In this document: positions 46,405 through 58,537 of the stretch, piece after piece
How the letters are laid out: each line of letters starts with the position of its first letter
How positions within the stretch are numbered: the stretch's first letter is position 1
Source: Pyrus communis
Lineage: Eukaryota; Streptophyta; Magnoliopsida; Rosales; Rosaceae
Assembly: GCF_963583255.1 (NCBI RefSeq)
Contig: NC_084807.1
Span: 1,192,872 to 1,256,871 of the forward strand
Reading direction: 5' to 3'
DNA length: 64,000 bases
Program-made: the position numbers and the translations under genes
The notes under the pieces: model-generated
What the model was told of the DNA's origin: nothing
Databases searched by the model: none
The model's input: only the letters and a program-made list of their open reading frames with translations

Positions 46405-48516
46405 ATGTCGAAAGCTGGAGCATTGGATCTCGCATCGGGTCTCGGTGGAAAAATCGACAAAACCGATGTTCTCTCCGCTGTTGAAAAGTACTTCTTCAAC
46501 TCTCTCTCTCTCTCTCTCTCAAAAAAATATGGACCCAGTGTGAAGTTTGAGCGTTTCTCACTCTAGAAGCTTGGATTTCATATTGCATCCATCAACTCTA
46601 ATTATTCATTGATGCTGATGGTTTTGTTCAATTATTTTGTTTCAGAAGTAAATGCCTAAAGTTTTGATCTTTGTGTTTCCAAAATAAATGCTTGATATTT
46701 TGATCTTTTAGTGTTTCTCTCTAGATTAAGCTTAATCTTTCTTTATTCTTAGTAATCTGGAAATGGGTTTGAGCTCTAATCTTTGCTTAATATGATGTTT
46801 AGAAAGTCTTAATTTCTTTTGGGATTAATGCTAGGTTTTTTTATTTGACAAACTATAGGAAAATTACACTAAATTTACTTAAACTACTGAGAGAGGGATT
46901 CAAACTCGAGTTCAGAGGGTGGATTAATGCTAATCTGGATTTGGGCTAGGTAAGCACAATCTTAATTATCAGATGTCAAGTGAAAGGAAAAAAGAAGTAA
47001 ATTAATGATCTGTAGATGTTGTGAAGAGATTAATGTTGAATGGTACATATCTGGGAGTTCCTGTAGAGTCACGTGATTTATGGGGTAGTCTGACATGTGG
47101 TGGGATGTCCGTACAGCATGTTGTGGAAGCGAAGCTGCTAGCTTAGAAAAGTCGCACGTTATGAGGGTGGTAGGAAGTGGCCTCTGTGCCGCATAAGTAT
47201 TTCATGGATCCATTTCAAATAGGTCCCAAAGATTCCATCCTTTTTTTGATTGGTTACCCTAAAAAAATTAGGGAAAAATAAAAATTGGGTTCTGGGAAAT
47301 TTGCAGTGACTTTGATCTGGTAAGTGGAGGAACTCCTGATGTGTTTGGTGAGGTTTGAACCTTGGTTGTGATGTACCTTTCTGTCAGAACTAGCTAACCA
47401 GGAATTTGGAACTTTTGTTTTGAAGTTGTATATTCCTTTTATCTATATATTTATTTGTGTGGAAATAGCCTCTTTGCAAAGTAAGGTTAAGGCTGCGTAC
47501 GATAGACATCCCCGACCCTGGCAAAGCGGGGAGCCTTGTTGGCTTGGGGTCGCCATTTTTTATATATTTATTTGCCTGGGAATTCATGAATTATAACAAT
47601 GAAGTACTTAATACCATTTTTTTTTTTTTTTTTATCTTACCAATAGAAATTGAAATTATGGAAGCAGTGGTAATTCTGTTCTATTCTGATGTTATCCTTC
47701 AAATGACGAAATATATATATGTATACACACACACACACACATACACAGTGGGTTAGAATTTTCACCTACGAATTATGTATGCAACGGAGGTGAAAAGTTC
47801 AGAATTCTTGGAAATAACCACTTCAAGGAAGTTTGTTAAATCAGTTTTTCATTCGGCAGCAGTTGTAGTATGGCTATGACGTTCTCATCTTCAATTTTGC
47901 TTACTCGAATGTTGACTAAATTTGATGATAACATGCCAGAAATTTGAATAGAATTTTAATCGTCGAAGCGTTTTATATATTATTGAGCTGCATGGCTTGA
48001 ATTTCTGAACTTTTGTTTGTGAGGTGACGCAACAAGAATTTTAAAACCAGTTTGTTCAATTTTGTGGAATGATTACACGTAAGTTGTAACCAAACATTTA
48101 CTCTTGTCAAACATGGCAATGCAAAGTTCCTAGAAATCATTTTGGGATGTAGTGTGAAATTCTGTAACCTGAGCTTTTGCAGTTGTTATGGCATATGTGG
48201 TTACAATCTCAGTTTATTGAATAATGGTTCAGGTATGAGAAGTATCATGTCTGTTATGGAGGGGATGAGGAAGCTAGAAAGTCCAACTACACTGACATGG
48301 TAAGATAGACTCCTTTATTTGTCTTCTGAGGATTGTCTGTATACAAGCTTATCTTGATTTAAAAACCCGTCGTAATTTTTTTCGGCTATTTAAACTATAT
48401 TTTCATGTTTGGGATCATTGATCTCCAAGGGATTGTGATTTTCTCTGTTGGTTCTACTATTCACATCACTACAGGGGAAAATTTTTCTGTTTCCCATAGA
48501 TATTATTCACCATAGA

Positions 48517-48552
<36 letters not shown>

Positions 48553-51129
48553 TCTTTGACGAATGTGCATCCCCACGGCCTCAAGGCTTCTTTGTTGTCT
48601 TGTAATATCACCTAGTTCATGTGATAAGACTCAAGATAATGGCAAGTTACGTGGTTAATTTGCTCCAGATTTTTTCTGTTCTGATTATTAAGATACATTT
48701 TATCATGCCTATATGGGAAAGTTGGCCTTTGCCATGTCTCTTTTGATTATCAAGATTTAATGGCTCTTAGTTTCAATTTAATATGATGACCTTTCAGCTC
48801 AAGCTTGGGATGGCGAACTTCTAAATTGGTTCATGTGGATTTCAGGTTAATAAATACTATGATCTGGTTACCAGCTTTTATGAGTATGGCTGGGGAGAGT
48901 CTTTCCACTTTGCACCCAGGTTCCTCTTTTGTCTTCTTATCTTCACATCCAAGCAATGAAATTCTGTCTTTTTTATAAGAGTTTCTGATGGATGTATTGC
49001 TCTTTTGCAGATGGAATGGGGAGTCTCTTCGAGAGAGTATCAAGCGACACGAACACTTCCTTGCTTTACAACTAGGACTCAAACCTGGGCAGAAAGTTAG
49101 TCTTAATAATTAGACTATGGAATATAGATTAGCACGAGATAGATCCGTTTTGGGATTGGTTCAAATTGTTGGCTTAGTTTTCCGTATTTTTTGTTTTAGG
49201 TTTTGGATGTAGGTTGTGGAATTGGTGGACCACTGAGAGAAATATCTCGCTTCAGGTGAATGCCGTTTCTTTTATTCAGGTTTTAGTTGTGATGGTCCAT
49301 AGGGTTTTTTAGTTCTTATAAATTTTAAAATTGTCACTGAGTTGGACTGAAAACACTTTATGGGAAGACCTCCTAGTATGCGTATGGTTTATTCACAACT
49401 ATTTTGTGTGGTGGTTTGTGCAGCTCAACATCAGTTACTGGGTTGAACAACAACGAATATCAGATCACAAGAGGAAAGGTAGATAAACCTATGTATACTG
49501 GCGACGATTTGTTTTGATTAATGAGCATAATCTGTGGCCAGTCTTGATGGTTTCTCAAGATAATTCTTCTGTCCAATTGAAAATTTTGAAGCTTAAAAGA
49601 TTTATTTATTTATATTAGAAATGACCACTTGAATGCTTCAGTTCAAAGTGGCTTAATACTATCGTGCTTTTGTTTGCTCTATAGGAACTAAACCGTATTG
49701 CAGGAGTGGACAAGACCTGCAACTTTGTTAAGGTTGGTAGCATTTTATATGATGTTCTCGTTCTTCATAGAAAGTACCTTTTTATTTCTTTCCTGCAGCA
49801 ATACATAGGAGAACGTGGAGATAACTGGTTTATCTTATAGATCTCATGCTTTGCACTTCTTTATAAATGGTGCAGGCTGACTTCATGAAACTACCATTTC
49901 CTGAAAATTCATTTGATGCAGTATATGCAATTGAAGCAACCTGCCATGCACCAGATGCAGTAAGTCGTTCTTGTGGCTGGAAACCTTCCAACTCTTTAAG
50001 TTAGGTCATTATCTTCTCCCCGGTTTCTGTTAGCTTAACATTTCGATCTGTTCTTGATAGTATGGGTGCTACAAGGAGATTTACAGAGTATTAAAACCCG
50101 GTCAATGTTTTGCTGCATATGAGTGGTGCATGACTAATGCATTTGATCCCGATAACCAAGAACATAAAAAAATCAAGGTAAGAGAAACCAAAAGTATAAA
50201 ATCGAGCTGTTTTATAGATACTTGATTTACTTTTGAATGATTTCTAGATTGTCAATATACGTACAATAACTTAATTGCCACAGGCAGAAATTGAGATTGG
50301 TGATGGCCTCCCGGACATCAGATTGACAGGAAAGTGTCTTGAAGCTTTGAAACAAGCAGGTTTTGAGGTCAGTAGGAGGTTTTTTCTTCCTTATGAAATC
50401 TATGCAAGATAAACGAGATATTGACTTTAATTTTCTTTTCATTGGGACCATAGGTCGTATGGGAGAAAGATCTTGCGGCGGACTCACCTCTTCCGTGGTA
50501 CTTGCCTTTGGACAAAAGTCGGATTTCACTTAGTAGCTTTCGTCTAACCACTGCTGGGCGTTTTGTTACTAGAAACTTGGTAAGAGTTCATGAATATGGT
50601 GGTCATTCAATGAATTTGTTACGCCACTTTCTTATGATGCGTTGTCAAATAGTGAATATTCCTGTGCTAAATACTAGAAGGTGCTTGACTTATATATTTT
50701 AAATTTTATTTTTGTAGGTTAAGGTTTTAGAGTATATTGGAGTTGCACCAGCAGGAAGCCAAAGAGTTCAAGATTTTCTGGAGAAAGCAGCTGTAGGGCT
50801 AGTCGAAGGCGGAAAGTAAGTGTTCGTCCTTTTTCAGTGTGTTTGTTTATCTCTTCTGAACCTTCATCCACCTCTTGGGCAAAAGTAAGTTTGCTCAAAT
50901 ACGTGGCATCTTGTTGGGTGATTGAAACACGACCCGACAGGCCATGACGCCGAGTTGGACTGGAACGACAAATGCCTGTTTGGTCTAAAACTCTATGATT
51001 TCGTTCCAGAAGCATGCATATATTAGCTACTGACATTGATTATCCTGATGAATGTCTTTCAGGAAAGAGATTTTCACACCGATGTATTTCTTCCTGGCCC
51101 GAAAGCCACTCACAGAGGAGAGTCAGTAG
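46405..51129 (+). CDS. SMT1: Cycloartenol C-24 sterol methyltransferase
   Basis: Thirteen exons: 46405-46487, 48233-48299, 48846-48919, 49011-49095, 49200-49255, 49424-49478, 49685-49732, 49876-49959, 50061-50177, 50284-50367, 50454-50579, 50718-50815, 51063-51129. All GT/AG, in phase, giving 347 aa, as expected for SMT1. The N-terminus [20 protein letters not shown] is diagnostic of plant SMT1. [14 protein letters not shown] is the conserved sterol-binding region, [19 protein letters not shown] the SAM-binding motif I, and [20 protein letters not shown] and YEWCMT further family signatures. The enzyme moves a methyl group from S-adenosylmethionine to C-24 of cycloartenol, the first step committing carbon to 24-alkyl plant sterols, at the ER. 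Intron 1 is long (1745 bp) and hosts a SINE-like piece. Confidence 0.97.
47310..47562 (+). mobile_element. SINE-like insertion in SMT1 intron 1
   Basis: A Pol III A-box-like CTGGTAAGTGG (47318-47328) and a B-box-like GGTTTGAACCT (47352-47362) are about 25 bp apart. They are followed by AAGGTTAAGGCTGCGTACGA, TAGACATCCCCGACC and GCGGGGAGCC, which resembles the 3' part of Au-type plant SINEs, ending in GCCATTTTTTA. It is diverged; boundaries are approximate. Confidence 0.5.
48516..48549. repeat. (AT)n microsatellite in SMT1 intron 2
   Basis: About 34 bases of alternating AT lie between exons 2 and 3. Confidence 0.9.
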
Positions 51130-53469
51130 ATTTGTAGTGCAGACTAGTTTAACCTGCGAGGGATTTGCAGAGGTATGTTAGATAGGCTACCTGACTGGAG
51201 TACTGTCTAAGTTGCTTGTTTGTTGTTTTTGTTTTCATTTCCTCTGAGTTTTTTTAGTCTTTATTTGGACACAGACAATGAAGAATTAATTATTTTTAAT
51301 GTTATTTCTTTTTCTGGGCCTTGGTCACGTGCTATACCACGTGCGAATTTGGACTTGTCCACCATCACCATGTGCAAAAGTAAATCGGATCTAAATTTCT
51401 CATGGGAGATCCACAAAGAACATGCTGCCTTCATTATATTTTATTTATTTTATTTTTATTTGAATTTAATCTGAAACAAGACATTGATTTTTCTGTCAAT
51501 GTCATGAAATTATCTTCCTTTCACATTCAGTGGGGGAATATAATATTTTCTTAAAATATCAAAGTCTCTTTCGCACTAGAAATCAAAGTGCAACCTTGGC
51601 ATAGCAAGTTGCTTCATTGAAACTAAACATTCACAGACAAATGAAAATACTTGTTTTTAATAATGAATTTAATTAAAAAAATACAACTTGACAATTATAC
51701 TTTTTGCAAAAAACACTTCAAGAGCTCAATTGAAGGAAAACGAATCCTCTCATATGTTAATTTATCCTGTTCTAATTGATTTTTAGTTGTGTGAAGTTTT
51801 TCTTGTGCAATTGCCTCGTTAGTCATTACGAAGTAAGCTGCGGTGTTTATTTAATGCTTTTATTAAAGTATCGAGTTTGAAGTGTTCTTTCTCTATGGTG
51901 CAATGTTATCAATAATTTGTATTGAAAACTGAAAGCTAAATTTTGAAAGCACAAAATAATAGTTTTTAACTTTTGAAAAGTAGGTACAAAATTTGCCTTT
52001 TAATTTTCAAAAAAAATGTAAAAATAAAAACCAAAAACAAAATATTAATTAAACATCTTCTTAATAGGTGAATTTAAAATGGAAAAGTTCGAATAAAGAA
52101 CTTCAAATGTAAACGAGAGACTAAAATGAGAAAAATGTAAAAGGTTCCAGATGGAAAGAACTCAGCTAATGTGACAAAATAATTGGTTGGTATTCAGTGA
52201 CCAAATTCTAGTCTTCTAGAAATTGGAATCAAATTGTATGCCTAAGCCAAGTCTTATCAGTCAACAAGAATATCTTTCTTAACTCAGAAAGGTCAGAAAA
52301 AGGGCGTCCATTGGAATTGGTAGTCCAATTCAAAGTTGGCGTGGTCTCTCTTTTCATATTTAAGCTTGAAAGATGTGATTAGCCCAATGAACTCAACTTT
52401 AGGCTTCCTTCTCCTACTTATTCTATTTTCCTTTATCATATTTATCTTTATTTTCTCTCTTCTTATGTGCGATTCTATTGTGAGCACCATGTGTTTGATG
52501 AAATACCTTAGTTGACAAGTCTTGACCATCTGCTTCATAGTATCCTGCATCCACCATTGACAAGCCTTTACAAGTACTGGTAGTTGTTAACATATGTTGG
52601 TATAAGCTTTCGGCATATGTTGAAGAATTGGTAGGTGCCTACTAGGTGCTCGACGAAATGGCCGGATGAAATTTTTTTGTTTGATATTATGACCCTATTA
52701 TTTGAAAATTTTGGCTTAGCCACTGCTACCCAAAATCATATATTTGTCATGGATTTAGCATAGTGGGTGCAAATACCTTTTCCGGTTGTATTCTTGCTAT
52801 TTTTATCATCTTTGAATGCCAATATCTATCCTATTGTTAGATAATGAATGTGTTAAGTAAATGCATGTACCGTAGCTAGTTCCCTTATATAACATGAATC
52901 AATTTGTCAAATCAAAGCCAGTTTCATGATAAACCTTCAGCCTAGCTCAATCTTACCAACTTTTACACCCAACCCTAACCCGAAATGCTTAAAATTGTTC
53001 TCCACTTTGGGTGGCAACCGGCAAGGAGGTTTTTTTTCTTTCTTTTCGTTCATGCTTTTTCTTGTTTAGGTAATATGGCTTGTTTATACAAGAAGACTTG
53101 TGGGCAAGGTTTTTTGGATTCCATTTCTCAATGTCAATAACTTTAAAAGAAAAACGTTCACTGACTTATATAATATTCATTTACTTAAAAAATTTGAACC
53201 CTACCAAAGAAATTGTCTTGCATGACTTTTAATGTTCAATATACTTGCAAATAGTTGATCGCATTGGTGGATAGGACTTTCAATTCACCACGTTTTGTGT
53301 TTAAATTTCGTCTCTTCCTTAATTTAGTTTTAAATAGTAATATTGCTTGTAAGAGAATAAAATAAAAACCATAATTTTTCTTAAAACAACTCCACCCGTC
53401 CATGAGTTGCCATGACGAGGCTCTAAAACACCCTAAGAATCCCAAAATCTTTCTCCACCCTTTCAAAAT

Positions 53470-53644
53470 AGGAGTAAGATTTCTCGCCTCACAATCCCCT
53501 CTCCTTTCATCCTCTTCTCTCACATTTTGTTTTTTGTCTTGCTTTCTCTATAAAAAAAGTAAGATATTGACGTAGCTTAATCATAACCATTTAAATAGAA
53601 AGAGATAGAATGATAGAGAGATTAAGAGGGAAAGAATCATACTC
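53470..53644 (-). mobile_element. 180-bp MITE family, copy 3
   Basis: GGAGTAAGATTTCTCGCCTC at the left pairs with AGAGGGAAAGAATCATACTC at the right. The core has TTTTTTGTCTTGCTTTCTCT and ATATTGACGTAGCTTAATCA, the same orientation as copy 1 at 25930. Confidence 0.62.
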
Positions 53645-53762
53645 ATTTTTAGCCCATGCAACTGATGTGATATGTTTAGCCCAACTAGTAGCCCATACAA
53701 ATCTTGGGGAGATGATGCAAAAAAAAAAAATGAGAGAATCCCACCAATTGCATGGGCTCAAA

Positions 53763-53940
53763 GGAGTAGGATTCTCTCCCCTCATAATTTCTCTCATTCC
53801 CTCTCCTACTAATTAAACGTTTACGATTAAGCCAAGTTAATATCTTGTATAAACGCTTTATATAGAAAAAAAAAGACAAAAAAGAAAATGTGAAGGGAAG
53901 AGAAGGAAGAGAATGGTAATAAGAGGAGAGAAATCGTACG
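53763..53940 (+). mobile_element. 180-bp MITE family, copy 4
   Basis: The left end GGAGTAGGATTCTCTCCCCTC is close to that of copy 2. The core has ACGATTAAGCCAAGTTAATA and AGAAAAAAAAAGACAAAAAA, i.e. inverted relative to copy 3 only 120 bp away. Confidence 0.62.
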
Positions 53941-54107
53941 CCATTTAAATTAGCCTATAGAAAAGGGGTGCACAAAAGTGCAAGGGATGGTCAATTGACT
54001 TAACCTATATGTTATTTCGTACATATTAAATTTGGCCTAACCCCATTGCTCTACCTTGATATTCATTAAAAACGAAACAAAACCAAAAATAGTTATCAAA
54101 CCCCTTA

Positions 54108-54407
54108 GGGCATCTCCAATAGGACATGTAAAATGCATTTTACATCTTTTCTTTGTCGAAAATTTTTAATGGTGGAATGTAAATTATTCATCTTCGCTGG
54201 AAGATGTAAATAAAAACTTAAGTTTATATTCTTTTTAATATCCTTTGGTGATAGGTTCCACTCATAAAAAGAGAAAATTAAATGGGATCTCAAAATTACA
54301 TTCATCTGAATTGTATAGAGCTTCCATTTACATATGTTGGAAATGTAAAATGGGATGTAAAATATAATTGTTACATCTCAAATTTAAATTTTCCATTGAA
54401 GATGCCA
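54108..54407. mobile_element. MITE, GGGCATCTCCAAT-type ends
   Basis: The left end GGGCATCTCCAATAGGACAT pairs with the right end CCATTGAAGATGCC. Both arms repeat TGTAAAAT and TTACATC motifs. The ends resemble PIF/Harbinger-derived (Tourist-like) MITEs. Confidence 0.65.
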
Positions 54408-54431
54408 TTTTATCTTTTATGCAAAAATTAA

Positions 54432-54578
54432 GGGTAGTGCTTTTCACACTTCCTTTTTACTTCCCACAGATCCTTGTTAATTTTTGTCTATTGATATTCT
54501 TTAATTCATTCAATCCGACGATTTGAAATTAAGATAAGTGTGTGAAAAATAAAAATAAATGTGTAGACAACACTACCC
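54432..54578. mobile_element. Small MITE, GGGTAGTG/CACTACCC ends, copy 2
   Basis: The same layout as 32357-32503: the left end GGGTAGTGCTTTTCACAC and the right end GTGTAGACAACACTACCC, with a shared core CTTGTTAATTTTTGTCTATTG and AATTCATTCAATCCGA. Confidence 0.66.
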
Positions 54579-55069
54579 AAACATTTATTCTTAACCGCTT
54601 CAATTACAATTTACAAACCACTTGTATTCTCTTGATGTCGTAAATCATTATTTTGACCAAAAGTTTGAAAATGAAAAACCAACAACTTTTGGCTGTTCAA
54701 GACTCTCCATCGATCTGGCTCCTCTTCATTTTTTAAATCCCATTGACGAAGGGCCACTCCAAAAATATGGTTAATGTTCGCAAGTCGCAAGTCGCAAGTC
54801 GCAAATGTGGAAAATGTTTGACATATAGTTAATTCAACTCTTTCATTTATAATATCATACGATGTAAACAAAAACTAAAGTAGAATTAGCCAACGATGGT
54901 TGGCTCCGTTCACAAAGTCTCAATAGCAGTTGATTAATTGGCAACCGAAGAAAAGAATAAGGAAGCTAAACATGGGTTTTTATTTGCTTTTTAGTGTGGG
55001 TGGGGAGTTCGTCAATTTCAGTCTGCATTGTCATCTCATCAAAATTTGAGTTTCGTTGTCAACCGTCCT

Positions 55070-55175
55070 TATGTGCGTGAATTGTAGTAAATTCCAACAT
55101 ACATTCATACTAGTGGCAGCATACTCATATGCGCCAATTGTAGTAAATTCCAACATACATTCATACTAGTAGCAG
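55070..55175. repeat. Direct repeat, ~60-bp units
   Basis: ATTGTAGTAAATTCCAACAT, ACATTCATACTAGT and GGCAGCA/AGCAGCA occur twice in tandem, preceded by GTGCGTGA and ATGCGCCA. Confidence 0.85.
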
Positions 55176-55912
55176 CAGACAGTTAGGTGACATGCGTAAG
55201 TCCTTCTAGCTCGAAATTGTGGATATGTTAGTCAACAACCAGCCTTTCGCTCTCATACCACTAAATAAACTAATCATTTTTTTTTCAAGAAACTACTTGT
55301 ATCATAACAACTAGTGTACTAAGCTGTGTGAGCCATGTATCTTTTCAACAAATTTGGGGGATCCTATTACTATGTTTAATTTTTGGTGAAATTACAATTG
55401 CATTAACCAGAATTTAGATGAAAAAATTGGAATTTTGTTTTGTGTTTGCAATTTTTTAATTATTGCAATTCAAGTTGTTTGATATAAGCAAAATTCTACT
55501 CTAGACTAATGTAAGGTATTTGAATTCGAGTGCATACAAAAAACTTATCCGCTCAATAATTAGAACCACATCTGCAATTTTTATAATTCAAGTTAAATGG
55601 TTAAATTCTTTGGAAAAACCCTGCATTTTTTTTTTTGTTTATTTATGGCACCTTGGTCGTTTTTTTTTTTTTTGGGAGAATAGGCACCTTGATCGATTAA
55701 ATCAAAAGTTTGTAAATAAAAAAAAAAAGAAATAAATAAGTATGTAGAAATTATTTTTAACAAACAACATAAAAAATTTTAGGTCTTAGCATAAAGGTTG
55801 TTCTATTGTGACCCAAAGGTCACAAAAATCGTGTGAAAATAATTTTTTCGCAAAGTAAAGGTAAAATTGCTACATTCTCTTTCCGACTCTTGCAAAGTGA
55901 AAAACCGTATTG

Positions 55913-56276
55913 GCTTAAACCATCTTTAAAGAAGATGTCAAATTTTAAACCTAAAATTTAAATTTGAAGCCTTACGTGACAATTTGACATTTTTTCAACT
56001 TTTAATCTCCAACTGATATGTCAAATTTTAAACATAAAATAATAATTCATATGTATTTTCTTTGATGAAAATAAACAAAAGGTTAATGATTTAAACCAAT
56101 AAAAAAACTAATAAAAAGTATTTAATAATTAATTAAAAAAATCGGAAGGTGCTGTCCAAAGGAGAGATATCAATACATGTCATGTCACATCAGATTTGAC
56201 TTGTTGAAAAACATTCATACTGTTTTTGTCACCATGATTTGAATATTTTGACATCTTATTTGAAAATGCTCTTAAG
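55913..56276. mobile_element. MITE with AAGATGTCAAA inverted ends
   Basis: The left end CTTAAACCATCTTTAAAGAA, GATGTCAAA is matched by the reverse complement of the right end, CTTAAGAGCATTTTCAAATA, AGATGTCAAA. The interior again repeats ATGTCAAATTTTAAAC. About 364 bp, no coding. Confidence 0.72.
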
Positions 56277-56442
56277 TACACCCTTTTTAATATAAAAAAT
56301 TCCTCATCCATCATAATTTCAATTCAATGAATTTAATTTCATAAAATAAAAAATGGAATAAAAAACTGAGTATTTTTTTCCTTTCCAATAATAACAACCA
56401 AACCCTCTGTTTGCATACATTTTGCTTCGGTAATAATAATAA

Positions 56443-56709
56443 TCAAACAGAGAAAAAAATAAATTCATTGGTATCAGAACCAGCAACCGCTGCCTTGGCA
56501 CCGGAAAAACGCATCTGAGCCATCACAACATCGCCGCCGCCGGAACTGGTGGCGCCGCCGCTGTGAAGATTGTGGTGGCCGTGGTGGTGGTCTTCATGGC
56601 TCGGTGGAGGAGGATGGTAGTACATGCGGCTGGTCTGGGGGCAATGAGAATAAGATCTGGCGACGATTCTGACTCCTTGGTCCAAAATCTCCACCAGCTT
56701 TATCCCCAT
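56443..56709 (-). CDS. Small conserved-looking plant protein of unknown function
   Basis: One uninterrupted frame of 88 codons begins [20 protein letters not shown] and [20 protein letters not shown], then a His/Gly-rich stretch ([20 protein letters not shown]), and ends NEFIFFSV. I believe similar small proteins with a MGIKLVEI...HCPQT start occur across dicots, but I cannot name a family or function. No signal peptide or membrane segment is seen. Support for a real gene: an upstream TATA box on the same strand (CTATATAAAC, 56951-56959) and a long purine/pyrimidine-rich leader. It is convincing as a coding gene, not as to role. Confidence 0.6.
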   Translation of the reverse strand: MGIKLVEILDQGVRIVARSYSHCPQTSRMYYHPPPPSHEDHHHGHHNLHSGGATSSGGGDVVMAQMRFSGAKAAVAGSDTNEFIFFSV

Positions 56710-56950
56710 ATCTTCCTCTCTCCAAAATCAATCAAATCTCTACAGTATATGTATATCTCTGTGTGTGTGTGTGTCTCTCTCTCTCTACTTTCTCTCTCTA
56801 AAATGAAGAAAATGGAGGAGAGAGTGGAAAGGAAGGAAAACTGAAATTAGGGTTTGGGATTCAGAAAACGTCCCAGGCGTTGCAGCCCATAAAATTGGAA
56901 GAAAGAAAGAGAATTGTGAACTCTGACGGCAGAGGTTCGTGTGGCTTTGT

Positions 56951-56959
56951 TTATATAGC
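56951..56959 (-). promoter_or_regulatory. Probable TATA box of the small-protein gene
   Basis: The minus strand reads AGCTATATAAACAAAG about 240 bp before the ATG at 56709, leaving room for a leader containing the (CT)n and (AC)n tracts at 56758-56800. Confidence 0.5.
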
Positions 56960-58537
56960 TGCCGCCTCTCCCTTCACGTTTTCCCTACCATTATTATTTA
57001 ATTTTTTTTTTTTAGGTTCTTCGTTGGCCTTTCCTTCCGATGTTCGTTGGGCCTTGACTCGTAGTTTGTTTATTGGTCCTTTATTAATGCGTATTTGCAT
57101 CTTGATCCTTCATTTGTATGATATTATACTGTCAGGATAACTTTTTAAGAGATTTATCATACTTTTCCATCTCTTACTGATAGTTATGTTAGGTAATGTT
57201 AAGGACATTAAATTTGTAAATAAAATTTGTAATTAAATGACAATTTTTGTCTACAAATTTAATTTTCCTAGCATTACACGTTACGTTATGACAACGAATG
57301 TGATAGAATAATATATTTTGTTCTTGCTTGTACAAAAAGTAAATAAAAATAAATTCTTAGGAACTTCAACTATGACAAAATACGGATAGGTGATCTCTTC
57401 TTCAAGGCAAAGGGATGACCCTTTTTTTGTAAATGATGACTCTAAATGTTAAAGGTTAATTTAATTGACAAGTTGAGTTTAGAGGAATATTCTTTCAGAG
57501 GAGTGTAGGTTGATCTAAAACTCCATTCACATAGTTGTACTTGCATCGATCTCTAATTATAATTTTTTTTCTTTTCAGAAAGCCATATTATATAAGGAAA
57601 ACTAATGAAAATGATTTGAAAACTTTGAGTTTTAACGAAAATGAAAAAATAAAGGGTAAAGTGAATAGTATCAGGATTAAATTTTCAGTGTAAAAATATA
57701 GTTTTTCGTTAAAGTGAACAGTACCGGGAGCTTTTCGTTAAAGTTCCCTATTATATATGGAATAATATCTCATGTAAAAGTATGAAAAAAAAATCCAAAT
57801 GAAGAGATAATTACAATTAAGTTGGATAAACCTCAAATAATAGAATACTAAATAAGTAAAGATTCCAAAAAAAAAAAAATGGTACAAAGAATATAGACAT
57901 GCTCGTTTGAAAGTGCTTGTAAAATGACCGAAAACTTTGAGTTCCAAAAATACTTAAAATGCTTCTTAGAAGAAGCACCGGTTATGTGTTTTTTTAGAAA
58001 ACATTTTAAGTACTCGTTCATTATTCACTTGTGTTTTTATTGAGAATTAGTTTCAAAAAAGTTTTTACCAAAAAATCTTTCCATTATTTTAAAGGTAGTT
58101 TCTAGTATTGCACTTTCTCCAATCTAAAATATTACTTTAATCAGGTCCCATGTTCTAAATTGAAATACATTTTAGTCAATTGACTACATACAGTGACAAA
58201 TTTTTCCGAATTGGAAAAAAATAATATTGAAGGGGACAACTCTAAATTAAATAAGCAGACAAGACAAAGATATAAATATAAAAAAATATCGGGCCTTTTG
58301 TGCAATAAGAATAATTTAGAAAAACGCGTTCAGTTTTCCCCCACAATTTCCGAGTTCTTCGGAAACGCGTGCAGACTGAGCATCTAAATTAAATGTGCGT
58401 GACATGTTGGCCGCGGTTGTAATTTTCTGCACCTACTCTTTAAGCCCACTCATCAGCCCTCACATTCAGACTTGCCTCACTTATAAAATCAATTTGTCAT
58501 TAAGATGTCAGCATGTCAACAAAGTAATAAAATAAAC
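56960..58537. other. Intergenic, no gene
   Basis: AT-rich DNA containing the MITE at 57596-57748. No coding region is supported. Confidence 0.5.
57596..57748. mobile_element. MITE with TTTAACGAAA-type ends, copy 3
   Basis: The left part AAACTAATGAAAATGATTTG, AAAACTTTGAGTTTTAACGA and the right part (reverse complement GGGAACTTTAACGAAAAGCT, CCCGGTACTGTTCACTTTAAC) form imperfect inverted arms. This is the best preserved of the three copies in the window. I recall similar sequences as common in Rosaceae genomes. Confidence 0.72.

Larger units (their letters stand above)
51130..56442. other. Intergenic, MITE-rich, no gene
   Basis: Downstream of SMT1, about 5.3 kb without a supported gene. It contains two ~180-bp MITEs in opposite orientation (53470-53644, 53763-53940), three other MITE-like elements (54108-54407, 54432-54578, 55913-56276) and a 60-bp direct repeat near 55070-55175. 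Short frames around 52290-52550 and 54611-54871 have no family resemblance that I can see. Confidence 0.5.
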
